A DNA stretch of 11,551 bases from Serpens sp964410065 (lineage in GTDB: Bacteria > Pseudomonadota > Gammaproteobacteria > Pseudomonadales > Pseudomonadaceae): assembly GCA_964410065.1 (NCBI GenBank), contig CAYPFO010000082.1:1-11551 (forward strand), written 5' to 3'. The translations under genes were made by a program, and so were the position numbers. Positions within the stretch are counted from its first letter, which is position 1. Every line of letters begins with the position of its first letter. The notes beneath the pieces were generated by a model, which saw only the letters and a list, made by a program, of their open reading frames with translations, searched no databases and was not told the origin of the DNA. Shown one piece after another: positions 1-7,279 of this stretch.

Positions 1-274
1 GCCGGGCGCGGCCGGCGAGGTTTTCGCCAGCCGCTGCGCCCTGTGTCACCGCGTGGCGGGCATTACCGAGGGGCAGCGCGCCCCGGACCTGAGCGACCTC
101 GCCTCGCGGCCCACGCTCGGTGCGGGGGTGATCGCCAATGATGCCGAGGGGTTGCGCCGCTGGCTGCGTGAACATCAGCGGCTGAAACCCGGCAATGGCA
201 TGCCGACTCATGACGTCGTGGACGATGCCGACCTGGATGCCATCGCCGTCTGGCTGGAGACCCTCGCGCCATGA
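1..274 (+). CDS. coxB: Cytochrome c oxidase subunit II, C-terminal cytochrome c domain (5' end outside window)
   Basis: Only the last 90 or so residues are in the window; the first whole codon is at position 2. The fragment is a class I cytochrome c domain: the haem attachment motif CALCH is at 35-49, and a downstream NGMP (Met codon at 200-202) supplies the likely axial methionine. The TGA stop at 272-274 overlaps the ATG of the subunit I gene (ATGA), so translation is probably coupled. A cytochrome c domain placed directly before subunit I is the usual layout of caa3-type oxidases, where it is fused to the CuA-bearing subunit II and passes electrons to CuA on the periplasmic side. The CuA domain and membrane helices lie upstream and cannot be checked. 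A free-standing cytochrome c gene is the alternative, less likely given the four-base overlap. Confidence 0.85.
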   Translation, partial: PGAAGEVFASRCALCHRVAGITEGQRAPDLSDLASRPTLGAGVIANDAEGLRRWLREHQRLKPGNGMPTHDVVDDADLDAIAVWLETLAP

Positions 275-2820
275 ACCCGACCCGCGAAACCGCCGCGCCG
301 GCCACCGATCCGGCGCAACTGCACGACCAGTTCAATGCCGTGTGGGGCAGCCCGCGCGGTTGGCGGGCGCTGACCGTGGTCAACCACACCACCATCGGCC
401 TGCGTTTTCTGGTTACCGGCGCGGTGTTCTTTCTGTTCGGCGGGCTGCTGGCCATGCTGATCCGCGCCCAGCTGGCCGTACCGGGCTACGTGCTGATGGA
501 GCCGGACGTCTACAACCAGGTGTTCACCATGCACGGCACGGTGATGATGTTCCTGTTCGCCGTGCCGATGATGGAAGGCCTGGCGGTGTATCTGATCCCC
601 AAGATGCTCGGTGCCCGCGACCTGGCCTTCCCTCGTCTCTCGGCGCTCGGGTATTTCTGCTACCTGTTCGGCGGCGTCGTCCTGTGCGTCAGCCTGTTCC
701 TGGATCTGGCGCCCAAGGCCGGCTGGTTCATGTACACGCCGCTGTCCAGCGCGGCGCATACGCCGGGCATGAATTCGGACTTCTGGCTGCTGGGCATCAC
801 CTTCGTGGAGATTTCCGCGGTCAGCGCCGGCGTCGAGCTGGTGGTGTCGATCCTGCGCACCCGCGCCAATGGCATGGCCCTGCACCAGATGCCGATCTAC
901 GCCTGGTACATCCTGGTCATGGCCTTGATGATCGTGTTCGGCTTTCCGCCGTTGATTCTCGGCAGCATTCTGCTGGAGCTGGAGCGCGCCGCCGGTTTGC
1001 CGTTCTTCGATGTGGCGCGCGGCGGCGATCCCTTGCTGTGGCAGCACCTGTTCTGGCTGTTCGGCCATCCCGAGGTGTACATCATCTTTTTGCCCGGCGC
1101 GGGCATTGTCTCCACCCTGCTGCCGGTGTTCTGCCAGCGGCCGCTGGTGGGCTACCGCTGGGTGGTGCTTGGGGTGCTGACCACCGGTTTTCTGAGCTTC
1201 GGTCTGTGGGTGCACCACATGTTCACCGTCGGCATCCCGCAACTGGCCCTGGCGTTCTTCTCGGCGGCCAGCATGCTGGTGGCGATTCCCACCGGCGTGC
1301 AGGTGTTCGCCTGGATCGCCACGCTGTGGCTGGGCAAGCCGCTGTACCGGGTGCCGATGCTCTGGCTGGTGGGGTTTCTGATCGTCTTTGTGGCGGGCGG
1401 GCTGACCGGGGTGATGCTCGCCCTGGTGCCCTTCAACTGGCAGGTGCACGACACCCATTTCGTGGTCGCCCACATGCACTACGTGCTGGTGGGTGGCATG
1501 TTCTTCCCGCTGATGGCCGGGCTGTATTACTGGTTGCCGCATTTTTCCGGGCGCATGCCGTCGGAGCGCCTCGGCCGCTGGGGTTTCTGGCTGGTGTTCA
1601 TCGGCTTCAACCTGACCTTCCTGGTCATGCACTGGACCGGGCTGATGGGCATGCCGCGTCGCGTGTACACCTACGACAGCGGCCTGGGCTGGGACTTGCC
1701 CAATCTGGTGTCGTCGATCGGCAGCTTCGTCATGGCCATGGGCGTGGCGACCATCCTGCTGGATCTCCTCCTGCATTACCGCTTCGGCCTGGCCGCGCCC
1801 AAAAATCCCTGGCGTGCCGATACCCTGGAGTGGGCGACCAGCTTACCGCCCAGTCCGTACAATTTCGTCAGCCTGCCGGATGTTCACAGCCGCCACCCGC
1901 TGTGGGACGACCCGCAACTGCCGGACAGCATCGCCCGCGGCGAACACGGGCTGACGGTCATCGACCATGGCCGACGTGAGACCTACGGCGTCGATCCATT
2001 GACCGGCAAGGTCCGCGAGATCATGCACCTGCCCGGCAATACCTGGCTGCCGTTCAACACCGCGCTGCTGCTGACCGGGTTATGCCTGAGCCTGCTGCTC
2101 AAGAGCTATTGGCTGGCGCTGGGCATCAGCCTGGTCACCTTGCTGGTGCTGTTGCGCTGGTCCTGGGTGAATGGCGCCCATCCCGATGCCGCGCCGGGCG
2201 CCGCCGCGCCGGACGCAAAAATCCAGCCGGGCGACCCGCCGCTGCATTCGCGCACCTGCGACGGGCCGGGACTGTGGGGCATGGGCGTGACGCTGCTGGC
2301 CAACGCCGCGTTGTACCTGTCGCTGCTGTTCGGCTGGTTCTACCTGTGGACCGTGGCGCCCGAATGGTTGGTTCCGGAGCGCGCGGGGCAAGAGGGCAAC
2401 TGGCTGCTGGCCAGCGCGCTCCTGCTGAGTGCCGGTTCGCTGTGGCTGCGCCGTGTACTGAAGCGCCTGCGCCACGGTGATGATCGCCGGTTGCAGGTAC
2501 AACTGGCGCTGCTGTGCGGGCTGGCGCTGGTGCAGTCGGCTCTGGTGCTCGGTGCGTTGCTCAGCGCCGACCTGCACCCGCGAGCGACGGCCCATGATGC
2601 GCTGGTGCTGGTGATCCTGTTGTACAGCCTGATCCATTGCGTGCTGGCGGCGCTGCTGACCGGTCTGCAGGCCTGGCGCGTGGCGTATGGCTATGTCGGT
2701 GCCGTGTCGCCGTACGAGCCGCTGGTGGTCGGCCAGTTGTGGACTTATAACCTGGCGGTGGTGTGGAGCAGCTACCTGGCGGTGATGCTGTTTCCCCTCG
2801 GCTGGAGCGTGGGCGGATGA
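271..2820 (+). CDS. ctaD: Cytochrome c oxidase subunit I fused to subunit III (caa3/aa3 type)
   Basis: The 849-residue inner-membrane catalytic subunit reduces oxygen to water. Residues about 1-510 are subunit I: low-spin haem ligands His88 and His403, high-spin haem ligand His401, CuB ligands His266, His315 and His316, the Tyr270 that crosslinks to His266 (motif GHPEVY), and His393-Asp394 of the Mg site. After a soluble linker (about 510-590) come two helices (593-632) and five more (about 661-849) resembling subunit III; 12+2+5 fits the I/III fusion known from Thermus caa3 oxidase. Glu268 and Asp117 of the D-channel are kept. Unusual changes are Gln344 at the K-channel lysine position, no asparagines at the usual D-channel sites (around residues 106 and 124-125), and Asn678 at the subunit III carboxylate position. 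The start is the ATG overlapping the previous stop, with GGAG at 256-259. Confidence 0.95.
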   Translation: MNPTRETAAPATDPAQLHDQFNAVWGSPRGWRALTVVNHTTIGLRFLVTGAVFFLFGGLLAMLIRAQLAVPGYVLMEPDVYNQVFTMHGTVMMFLFAVPMMEGLAVYLIPKMLGARDLAFPRLSALGYFCYLFGGVVLCVSLFLDLAPKAGWFMYTPLSSAAHTPGMNSDFWLLGITFVEISAVSAGVELVVSILRTRANGMALHQMPIYAWYILVMALMIVFGFPPLILGSILLELERAAGLPFFDVARGGDPLLWQHLFWLFGHPEVYIIFLPGAGIVSTLLPVFCQRPLVGYRWVVLGVLTTGFLSFGLWVHHMFTVGIPQLALAFFSAASMLVAIPTGVQVFAWIATLWLGKPLYRVPMLWLVGFLIVFVAGGLTGVMLALVPFNWQVHDTHFVVAHMHYVLVGGMFFPLMAGLYYWLPHFSGRMPSERLGRWGFWLVFIGFNLTFLVMHWTGLMGMPRRVYTYDSGLGWDLPNLVSSIGSFVMAMGVATILLDLLLHYRFGLAAPKNPWRADTLEWATSLPPSPYNFVSLPDVHSRHPLWDDPQLPDSIARGEHGLTVIDHGRRETYGVDPLTGKVREIMHLPGNTWLPFNTALLLTGLCLSLLLKSYWLALGISLVTLLVLLRWSWVNGAHPDAAPGAAAPDAKIQPGDPPLHSRTCDGPGLWGMGVTLLANAALYLSLLFGWFYLWTVAPEWLVPERAGQEGNWLLASALLLSAGSLWLRRVLKRLRHGDDRRLQVQLALLCGLALVQSALVLGALLSADLHPRATAHDALVLVILLYSLIHCVLAALLTGLQAWRVAYGYVGAVSPYEPLVVGQLWTYNLAVVWSSYLAVMLFPLGWSVGG

Positions 2821-3155
2821 ATCGCTCGGCCTTCAACCCCGCGCAGATCCCGCTCGGTCTGGTGATCTGGAGCCTGTGGTTCGCTGCCTTGTATGGCGGC
2901 CAAGGCCTGGGCTGTGCGCTGGCCCCGCCGCCGCCCCAGGCAGGCGCCGCCACCTGGCTGAATGCCGCGCTGGGTTTGTTCACCCTGCTGACCCTGGCGC
3001 TGCTGCTGTTCCTGGCCTGGCGCTTCCGGCGACTGTCGCCTGTCACGCCGGCGCAGCGTTTCGTGGCGCGCTTGTCTGCGGGCGTGCACCTGGTGGCGGC
3101 GCTGGCCACGGCCTTCATTGGCCTGACCCTGCTGAGCCTACCGCCATGCCTGTGA
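2817..3155 (+). CDS. Small three-helix membrane protein of the oxidase operon, function unknown
   Basis: The protein has 112 residues and I do not recognise a named family. Three hydrophobic segments are visible, at about 11-35, 47-68 and 88-108, separated by a Pro-rich loop (PPPPQ near 37-41) and a basic loop (RFRR near 69-72). No metal-binding or haem motif is apparent. The ATG at 2817 overlaps the stop of the I+III gene (ATGA), with GGAG at 2804-2807 nine bases upstream; the frame is open further upstream (GTG at 2763), but that start would lie deep inside the preceding gene. Its end overlaps the CtaG gene by 10 bases. Position and size suggest a small accessory or fourth subunit of the oxidase, or an assembly helper; this is inference from context only. 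Confidence 0.8.
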   Translation: MNRSAFNPAQIPLGLVIWSLWFAALYGGQGLGCALAPPPPQAGAATWLNAALGLFTLLTLALLLFLAWRFRRLSPVTPAQRFVARLSAGVHLVAALATAFIGLTLLSLPPCL

Positions 3156-3964
3156 CGCGCAACGCCTGGCTGCTGCTGGTGCTGGCGCCCCCGGCCAGTG
3201 CCCATGGCGTGTTCGATGCGCATCTGCTGGAACGCCTGCCCTTGCTGCTCACCGCTCTGCTGCTGGGCAGCGCCTGGCTGCTTTACGGCTTGGGTGTGCG
3301 CCGGGTGACGCCGCACCGCGGTGAGGCGCTGTGCATGCACCTCGCCATGCTGCTCGCCGTGCTGGCCGTCTTCGGTCCGCTGGACGAGTGGGCGGAAACC
3401 AGTACCAGCTGGCACATGACCCAGCACATGCTGTTTATTGTGGTTATCGCCCCGCTCTGGGCGCTGGCGCGACCCTTGCCGCAATGGCGCGCCATCACCG
3501 GCCGGCTGGGGCAATCGCTGTGGACCTTGATTCTGCGCGCCGGTCGCCATCCCACCGCCCTGGCCCTGCTGCATGGCGCGGTGATCTGGATCTGGCACAC
3601 GCCCCGGCTCTACCAACTGGCGCTGGACAACCTGTGGTGGCATGCCATCGAGCATGGTTGCTTTCTGTTCAGCGGCTGGCTGTTCTGGTGGTCGGTGCTG
3701 CGCATACCGCCACGCAAGACGCCCGAGGCCCTGTTGGCGATTCTGCTGACCCTGATGCACACCGGGCTGCTCGGTGCGTTGCTGACCTTTGCCAGCGTCC
3801 CGCTGTACGGCGACACGCGCGATCTGGCCGACCAGCAGTTGGCCGGCCTGCTGATGTGGGTGCCTGGCGGACTGGTCTATTTGATGGGGGCGGGCTGGAT
3901 TGCCTGGCGCTGGCTGGGCCGGGCCAGGCAATCCCAGGGTGAGGCGCGGTGGCAAGGACCCTGA
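3146..3964 (+). CDS. ctaG: Cytochrome c oxidase assembly factor, CtaG_caa3 family
   Basis: The product is a 272-residue polytopic membrane protein. An N-terminal hydrophobic stretch (about 7-20) ending in ASAHG looks like a signal sequence, followed by about seven helices. Conserved histidines sit at or next to helix ends: His90 and His94 (WHMTQHM), His143 and His151 (LHGAVIWIWH), His166 and His170, and His205. These are typical of the CtaG_caa3 family, named after Bacillus CtaG, which is needed to assemble caa3 oxidase and is thought to help load copper. It is unrelated to Cox11, which is also called CtaG. The ATG at 3146 overlaps the preceding gene by 10 bases and lacks a strong ribosome binding site, so coupled translation is likely. 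It is the last gene of the oxidase operon, and no terminator hairpin follows. Confidence 0.9.
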   Translation: MPVTRNAWLLLVLAPPASAHGVFDAHLLERLPLLLTALLLGSAWLLYGLGVRRVTPHRGEALCMHLAMLLAVLAVFGPLDEWAETSTSWHMTQHMLFIVVIAPLWALARPLPQWRAITGRLGQSLWTLILRAGRHPTALALLHGAVIWIWHTPRLYQLALDNLWWHAIEHGCFLFSGWLFWWSVLRIPPRKTPEALLAILLTLMHTGLLGALLTFASVPLYGDTRDLADQQLAGLLMWVPGGLVYLMGAGWIAWRWLGRARQSQGEARWQGP

Positions 3965-3985
3965 TGGCCGGCTTATGGATTCGGG

Positions 3986-4411
3986 TCAGCGGGCAAACAG
4001 CTGACCGATATCCTTGAACGCTTTGAACTCCAACGCATTGCCGCAGGGGTCGAGGAGAAACAGCGTGGCCTGTTCGCCCACCTGGCCCTGGAAGCGCACG
4101 TGGGGTTCAATGACAAAGCGCACCTCGTGCGCACGGAGGCGTGCGGCCAGGCGCTCCCAATCTTCCCACCCCAACACCACACCGAAATGCGGCACCGGCA
4201 CGTCGTGGCCATCCACCGGGTTGGTATGAGCGGCTTCCTGATGGGGCATTTGCGGTGCCTGGTGGATCACCAACTGGTGGCCAAAGAAGTCGAAATCCAC
4301 CCATTGCGCGCTGCTGCGGCCTTCGGTGCAGCCGAACACTTCAGCGTAAAAATGCCGGGCGGCGGCCAGGTCGTGAACCGGAATGGCCAGATGAAAGGGC
4401 GACAGGGACAT
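3986..4411 (-). CDS. VOC-family metalloenzyme (glyoxalase / extradiol dioxygenase-like)
   Basis: The protein has 141 residues and two beta-alpha-beta-beta-beta modules typical of the vicinal oxygen chelate fold: one begins FHLAIPVHDLAAARHFYAEVFG (about 6-27) and the second begins HFGVVL (about 75). His7, His75 and Glu128 lie where the fold's 2-His-1-Glu metal site is expected. The sequence resembles the group I know as COG3565, predicted extradiol-type dioxygenases, but the substrate cannot be read from the sequence. The start at 4411 is chosen because the fold begins there and GGAGG lies nine bases upstream; ten extra residues would be added by an upstream ATG at 4441. It is convergent with the oxidase operon (21-base gap) and codirectional with the met genes, though separated from them by a terminator. 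Confidence 0.88.
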   Translation of the reverse strand: MSLSPFHLAIPVHDLAAARHFYAEVFGCTEGRSSAQWVDFDFFGHQLVIHQAPQMPHQEAAHTNPVDGHDVPVPHFGVVLGWEDWERLAARLRAHEVRFVIEPHVRFQGQVGEQATLFLLDPCGNALEFKAFKDIGQLFAR

Positions 4412-4420
4412 GCGGGGTTT

Positions 4421-4425
4421 CCTCC
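4421..4425 (-). promoter_or_regulatory. Ribosome binding site deciding the VOC gene start
   Basis: GGAGG on the minus strand lies nine bases before the ATG at 4411. It favours this start over the in-frame ATG at 4441. Confidence 0.7.
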
Positions 4426-4485
4426 AGGGCGTTGGCTTCAAGCAGAGTAGGCAATTCCCGTGCCCTACGTTTTATCCCGGAGCGT

Positions 4486-4513
4486 AAAAAAAAAGCCCGC
4501 ACAAGGCGGGCTT
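4486..4513 (-). terminator. Rho-independent terminator of the metNIQ operon
   Basis: On the minus strand a perfect 8-bp stem (AAGCCCGC at 4493-4500 on the plus strand pairs with GCGGGCTT at 4506-4513) closes a 5-base loop and is followed by nine T residues (4486-4494). It begins 23 bases after the metQ stop. On the plus strand there is no T-run, so it acts in one direction only and separates met transcription from the VOC gene. Confidence 0.93.
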
Positions 4514-4536
4514 CGTTGGGCGCAGGCAAAGCGGCG

Positions 4537-5310
4537 TCAGAACGCCGGTACCACAGCGCCCTGGTACTTCTCTTCAATAAACTGCTTCACCGCGTCGCTG
4601 TGCAGGGCCTTGGCCAGTTTCTGCATGGCCGGGGTGTCCTTGTTGTCTTCGCGGCTGACCAGGATGTTCACATAGGGCGACTCGCTCCCCTCGATCACCA
4701 GCGCATCTTCGGCCGGGCTCAGGCCGGCTTCCAGGGCGTAGTTGGTGTTGATCAGCGCCAGGTCGACCTGACCGAGCACACGCGGCAGGGTGGCGGCTTC
4801 CAGTTCGCGGATCTTCAGCTTCTTCGGGTTTTCTGCAATGTCGCGCGGGGTCGCGGTGATGCCGGCCTCGGGCTTGAGCGTTATCAGGCCCGCGGTCTGC
4901 AGCAGCAGCAGGGCGCGACCGCCGTTGGTGGCATCGTTGGGGATGACCACGTTGGCGCCGCTGGGCAGGTCGTCGAGGTCGTTGACCTTCTGCGAGTAGG
5001 CGCCGAAGGGCTCGACGTGCACGCCGGCCACGCTGACCAGCGTGGTCTTGCGGCTCTTGTTGAACTCATCCAGGTAGGGCTGGTGCTGGAAGAAGTTGGC
5101 GTCCAGGCGCTTCTCGGCGACCTGCACGTTGGGTTGCACGTAGTCGGTGAATACCTTGACGTTAAGGGTCACGCCCTCTTTGGCCAGGGTCGGTTTGACG
5201 AATTCGAGAATTTCCGCGTGGGGCACGGCGGTGGCCGCCACGTTCAGCGTCTCGGCGGCCTGGGTGGAAAACGCCGCGACGGCGGCGAAGGCAACTAGCA
5301 GTTTTTTCAT
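4537..5310 (-). CDS. metQ: Methionine ABC transporter, substrate-binding protein
   Basis: The 257-residue periplasmic receptor captures methionine and delivers it to MetNI. Residues 1-19 form a signal peptide (two lysines, hydrophobic core, TQA-A cleavage region). The mature part matches the NlpA/MetQ family, with the VAATAVPHAEILEFVKP opening, the FFQHQPYLDEFN stretch, IPNDATNGGRALLLLQ, and the LINTNYALEAGL motif near the C-terminus. Unlike E. coli MetQ there is no lipobox cysteine, so the protein is predicted to be soluble in the periplasm. The start is supported by AAAGGAG at 5318-5324, seven bases upstream. It is last in the operon, 59 bases after metI, and followed by a strong terminator. 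Some family members bind other ligands, but the metN and metI neighbours support methionine. Confidence 0.93.
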   Translation of the reverse strand: MKKLLVAFAAVAAFSTQAAETLNVAATAVPHAEILEFVKPTLAKEGVTLNVKVFTDYVQPNVQVAEKRLDANFFQHQPYLDEFNKSRKTTLVSVAGVHVEPFGAYSQKVNDLDDLPSGANVVIPNDATNGGRALLLLQTAGLITLKPEAGITATPRDIAENPKKLKIRELEAATLPRVLGQVDLALINTNYALEAGLSPAEDALVIEGSESPYVNILVSREDNKDTPAMQKLAKALHSDAVKQFIEEKYQGAVVPAF

Positions 5311-5369
5311 CGTTCAACTCCTTTGCGGGATGAGGAAGCGGCTCCGCAGGTGAGGTCGCCGCAGGGTGT

Positions 5370-6035
5370 TCACTTGCGGGAAAAATGCACCACCAGCTTG
5401 TCGCCGACGGTTTGCAGGATCTGCACCAGCACCAGCAACAGCACCACGGTGACCACCATGACATCGGTCTGGAAGCGCTGGTAGCCAAAACGGATGGCCA
5501 GGTCGCCCAGGCCGCCGGCACCGACCACGCCGGCCATCGCCGTGTAGGACACCAGGGTAATCGCGGTGACGGTGGTGGCGGCGATGATCCCCGGGCGCGC
5601 CTCGGGCAGCAAGGCGTTGAGGATGATCTGCCGGGTGGTCGCGCCCATCGCCTGCGTGGCTTCGATGATGCCGCGATCCACCTCGCGCAGGGCGGTTTCC
5701 ACCAGCCGCGCGAAGAACGGCGTGGTGCCCACCACCAGCGGCGGGATGGCGCCGGCCACGCCCAGTGAGGTGCCGGTGAGCACCACGGTGATGGGAATCA
5801 TCACGATCAGCAGAATGATGAACGGCAGCGAGCGCAGCACGTTCACCACGAAGGACAGCAGCGCATACAGTGGACGGTTGTCGAACAGCTGGCGCGGGCC
5901 GCAGAGGAACAGCAGCACGCCCAGCGGCAGGCCGAGCAGCACGGTGAACAGCAGCGAGCCACCCAGCATCAACAGGGTGTCCCAAGTGGCCAGCCAGATT
6001 TCGTACCAATCGATATTGACGAAGAACGCGTCCAT
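5370..6035 (-). CDS. metI: Methionine ABC transporter, permease
   Basis: The 221-residue inner-membrane permease has about five helices (roughly 20-45, 57-82, 92-112, 150-172 and 187-212). The cytoplasmic EAA loop that docks on the ATPase is clear at about 118-150 (REVDRGIIEATQAMGATTRQ onward, with the conserved Gly131). Length and sequence fit MetI, which functions as a homodimer with two MetN. The ATG at 6033-6035 shares one base with the metN stop, so the two genes are translationally coupled. A 59-base gap follows before metQ, long enough for differential expression of the binding protein, a common pattern in ABC operons. Confidence 0.95.
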   Translation of the reverse strand: MDAFFVNIDWYEIWLATWDTLLMLGGSLLFTVLLGLPLGVLLFLCGPRQLFDNRPLYALLSFVVNVLRSLPFIILLIVMIPITVVLTGTSLGVAGAIPPLVVGTTPFFARLVETALREVDRGIIEATQAMGATTRQIILNALLPEARPGIIAATTVTAITLVSYTAMAGVVGAGGLGDLAIRFGYQRFQTDVMVVTVVLLLVLVQILQTVGDKLVVHFSRK

Positions 6036-7042
6036 CAGCGCAGCACCTCCACATGCACGTCGGCCGCCTGCAGGCGCGCCTGGGCCGTCTCGATATCGCC
6101 GCCGATCAACGACAGAGTGAGCTGGCCATAAGGGGTGTCCTTGATGCGGTCGATCCGTCCGGACAGGATGCTGTAGTCCACGCCCGTTTCGCGCGCCACG
6201 CGGCCCAGCAACGGGGCATAAGTGGCCTCGCCCTGGAAGGTCAGGCGCAGGATGCGGCCGGGCACATGGGCGAAGTCGTCATGCTGCTCGCCTTCGTCAA
6301 CCTGCTCGTCTTCCAGCACAAAGCGGCGGGTCGTGGGATGTTGTGGGTGCAGGAACACATCGGCCACCACGCCCTGCTCGACGATCTGCCCGCCATCCAT
6401 GACCGCCACGCAGTCGCATACACGGCGGATCACGTCCATTTCATGGGTAATCAGCACGATGGTCAGGCCCAGCTCGCGGTTGATTTCGCTGAGCAGTTGC
6501 AGCACCTGAGCGGTGGTTTGCGGGTCAAGGGCGCTGGTGGCTTCGTCGCAGAGCAAAATCTTCGGGTCGGTGGCCAGTGCGCGGGCAATGCCGACGCGTT
6601 GCTTCTGGCCGCCGGACAGCTGCGCCGGGTACTTGCGGGCGTGGTCTTCGAGGCCGACCCGCTGCAGCAGCGCGGCGACCTTGCGTTCGATCTCCGCCGC
6701 CGGCAGCTCGCCGGCCAGGCGCAGCGGCAGGGCAACGTTATCGGCGACGGTCTTGGAGGCCAGCAGGTTGAAATGCTGGAAGATCATGCCGACCTGGCGA
6801 CGAAAACGGCGCAAGCCGTCGGCATCCAGAGCCGTGACGTCGACGCCATGCACCAGGATGCGACCCCCGGAGGGCTCTTCCAGGCGGTTGATCAGGCGCA
6901 ACAGGGTGCTTTTACCCGCGCCGGAATGGCCGATCAGGCCATACACCTGGCCCGCTTCGACGCGCAGGTCGATGGGCTGCAGGGCGGGCACATCGCGGCC
7001 TTCAACGCGGTAGGTTTTATAAACTTGGTGAAACTCGATCAC
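6035..7042 (-). CDS. metN: Methionine ABC transporter, ATP-binding protein
   Basis: The 335-residue ATPase has Walker A GHSGAGKST at 38-46, Q-loop Gln89, signature LSGGQ at 142-146, Walker B ILLCDE at 162-167 and the H-loop His200. Residues about 260-335 form the C-terminal regulatory (NIL/C2) domain that in E. coli MetN binds methionine and inhibits transport when the cell is replete, so feedback control is expected here. The start is GTG at 7042, with AAGG nine bases upstream (7052-7055); no in-frame ATG was seen in the roughly 30 bases before it. It is the first gene of metNIQ and is transcribed away from katE. Confidence 0.95.
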   Translation of the reverse strand: MIEFHQVYKTYRVEGRDVPALQPIDLRVEAGQVYGLIGHSGAGKSTLLRLINRLEEPSGGRILVHGVDVTALDADGLRRFRRQVGMIFQHFNLLASKTVADNVALPLRLAGELPAAEIERKVAALLQRVGLEDHARKYPAQLSGGQKQRVGIARALATDPKILLCDEATSALDPQTTAQVLQLLSEINRELGLTIVLITHEMDVIRRVCDCVAVMDGGQIVEQGVVADVFLHPQHPTTRRFVLEDEQVDEGEQHDDFAHVPGRILRLTFQGEATYAPLLGRVARETGVDYSILSGRIDRIKDTPYGQLTLSLIGGDIETAQARLQAADVHVEVLR

Positions 7043-7279
7043 GAAAGCGGACCTTGTGGGTACAGGATGATGAGCATAACGCCACGCAAAAGAGGCGCAG
7101 TTTAGCCGGTTTGCTTAGTGATCTTTAGTTCTCTTGGCAATTGAAAGGTCTATTTGGCGATAAATCGGACCATCACCCACCCCTTCGCAGCCTAGGGCAG
7201 GAACATTCCGCACGCCTCACCGGTCGGCTATAGACGATTACCAGCGGCCAAGTCCGCACAACGCCGAGAGGGAAGCTGA
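7043..7279. promoter_or_regulatory. Divergent metN / katE control region
   Basis: These 237 bases separate two start codons facing opposite ways, so they must hold both promoters. The part from 7100 to 7170 is markedly A/T-richer than its surroundings. For metN (minus strand) no convincing -35/-10 pair stands out; TAAACT, reading from about 7103 to 7098, is the best -10-like hexamer but has a poor -35. A short dyad, CGAT-AA-ATCG, lies at 7158-7167 and could be part of an operator. I see no SAM-riboswitch-like structure before metN. Confidence 0.6.
7228..7235 (+). promoter_or_regulatory. Candidate sigma-S type -10 element of katE
   Basis: The sequence GGCTATAGAC around 7226-7235 has the C immediately before the -10 hexamer that RpoS promoters prefer (CTATA core). 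The region 17 bases upstream has no good sigma-70 -35 box (TTCCGC at 7206-7211). The predicted transcript start is near 7242, leaving a leader of about 38 bases with the Shine-Dalgarno AGAGGGA at 7267-7273. katE is known to be RpoS-controlled in enterics and pseudomonads, which fits but does not prove this site. Confidence 0.4.

Noticed and set aside
208..1776. Long open frame antisense to the oxidase fusion gene, and similar ones antisense to CtaG (2561-3955) and katE (7238-8734)
   Set aside because: Their translations are rich in His, Gln, Arg and Gly with no domain, as expected for reverse frames of high-GC genes; the opposite strand encodes clear families.
3965..3985. Terminator between the convergent ctaG and VOC genes
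   Set aside because: The gap is only 21 bases and shows no hairpin or T-run.
5324..5348. TGCGG / CCGCA stem in the metI-metQ gap
   Set aside because: Only 5 bp with a 15-base loop and no T-run; too weak to call an attenuator or terminator.
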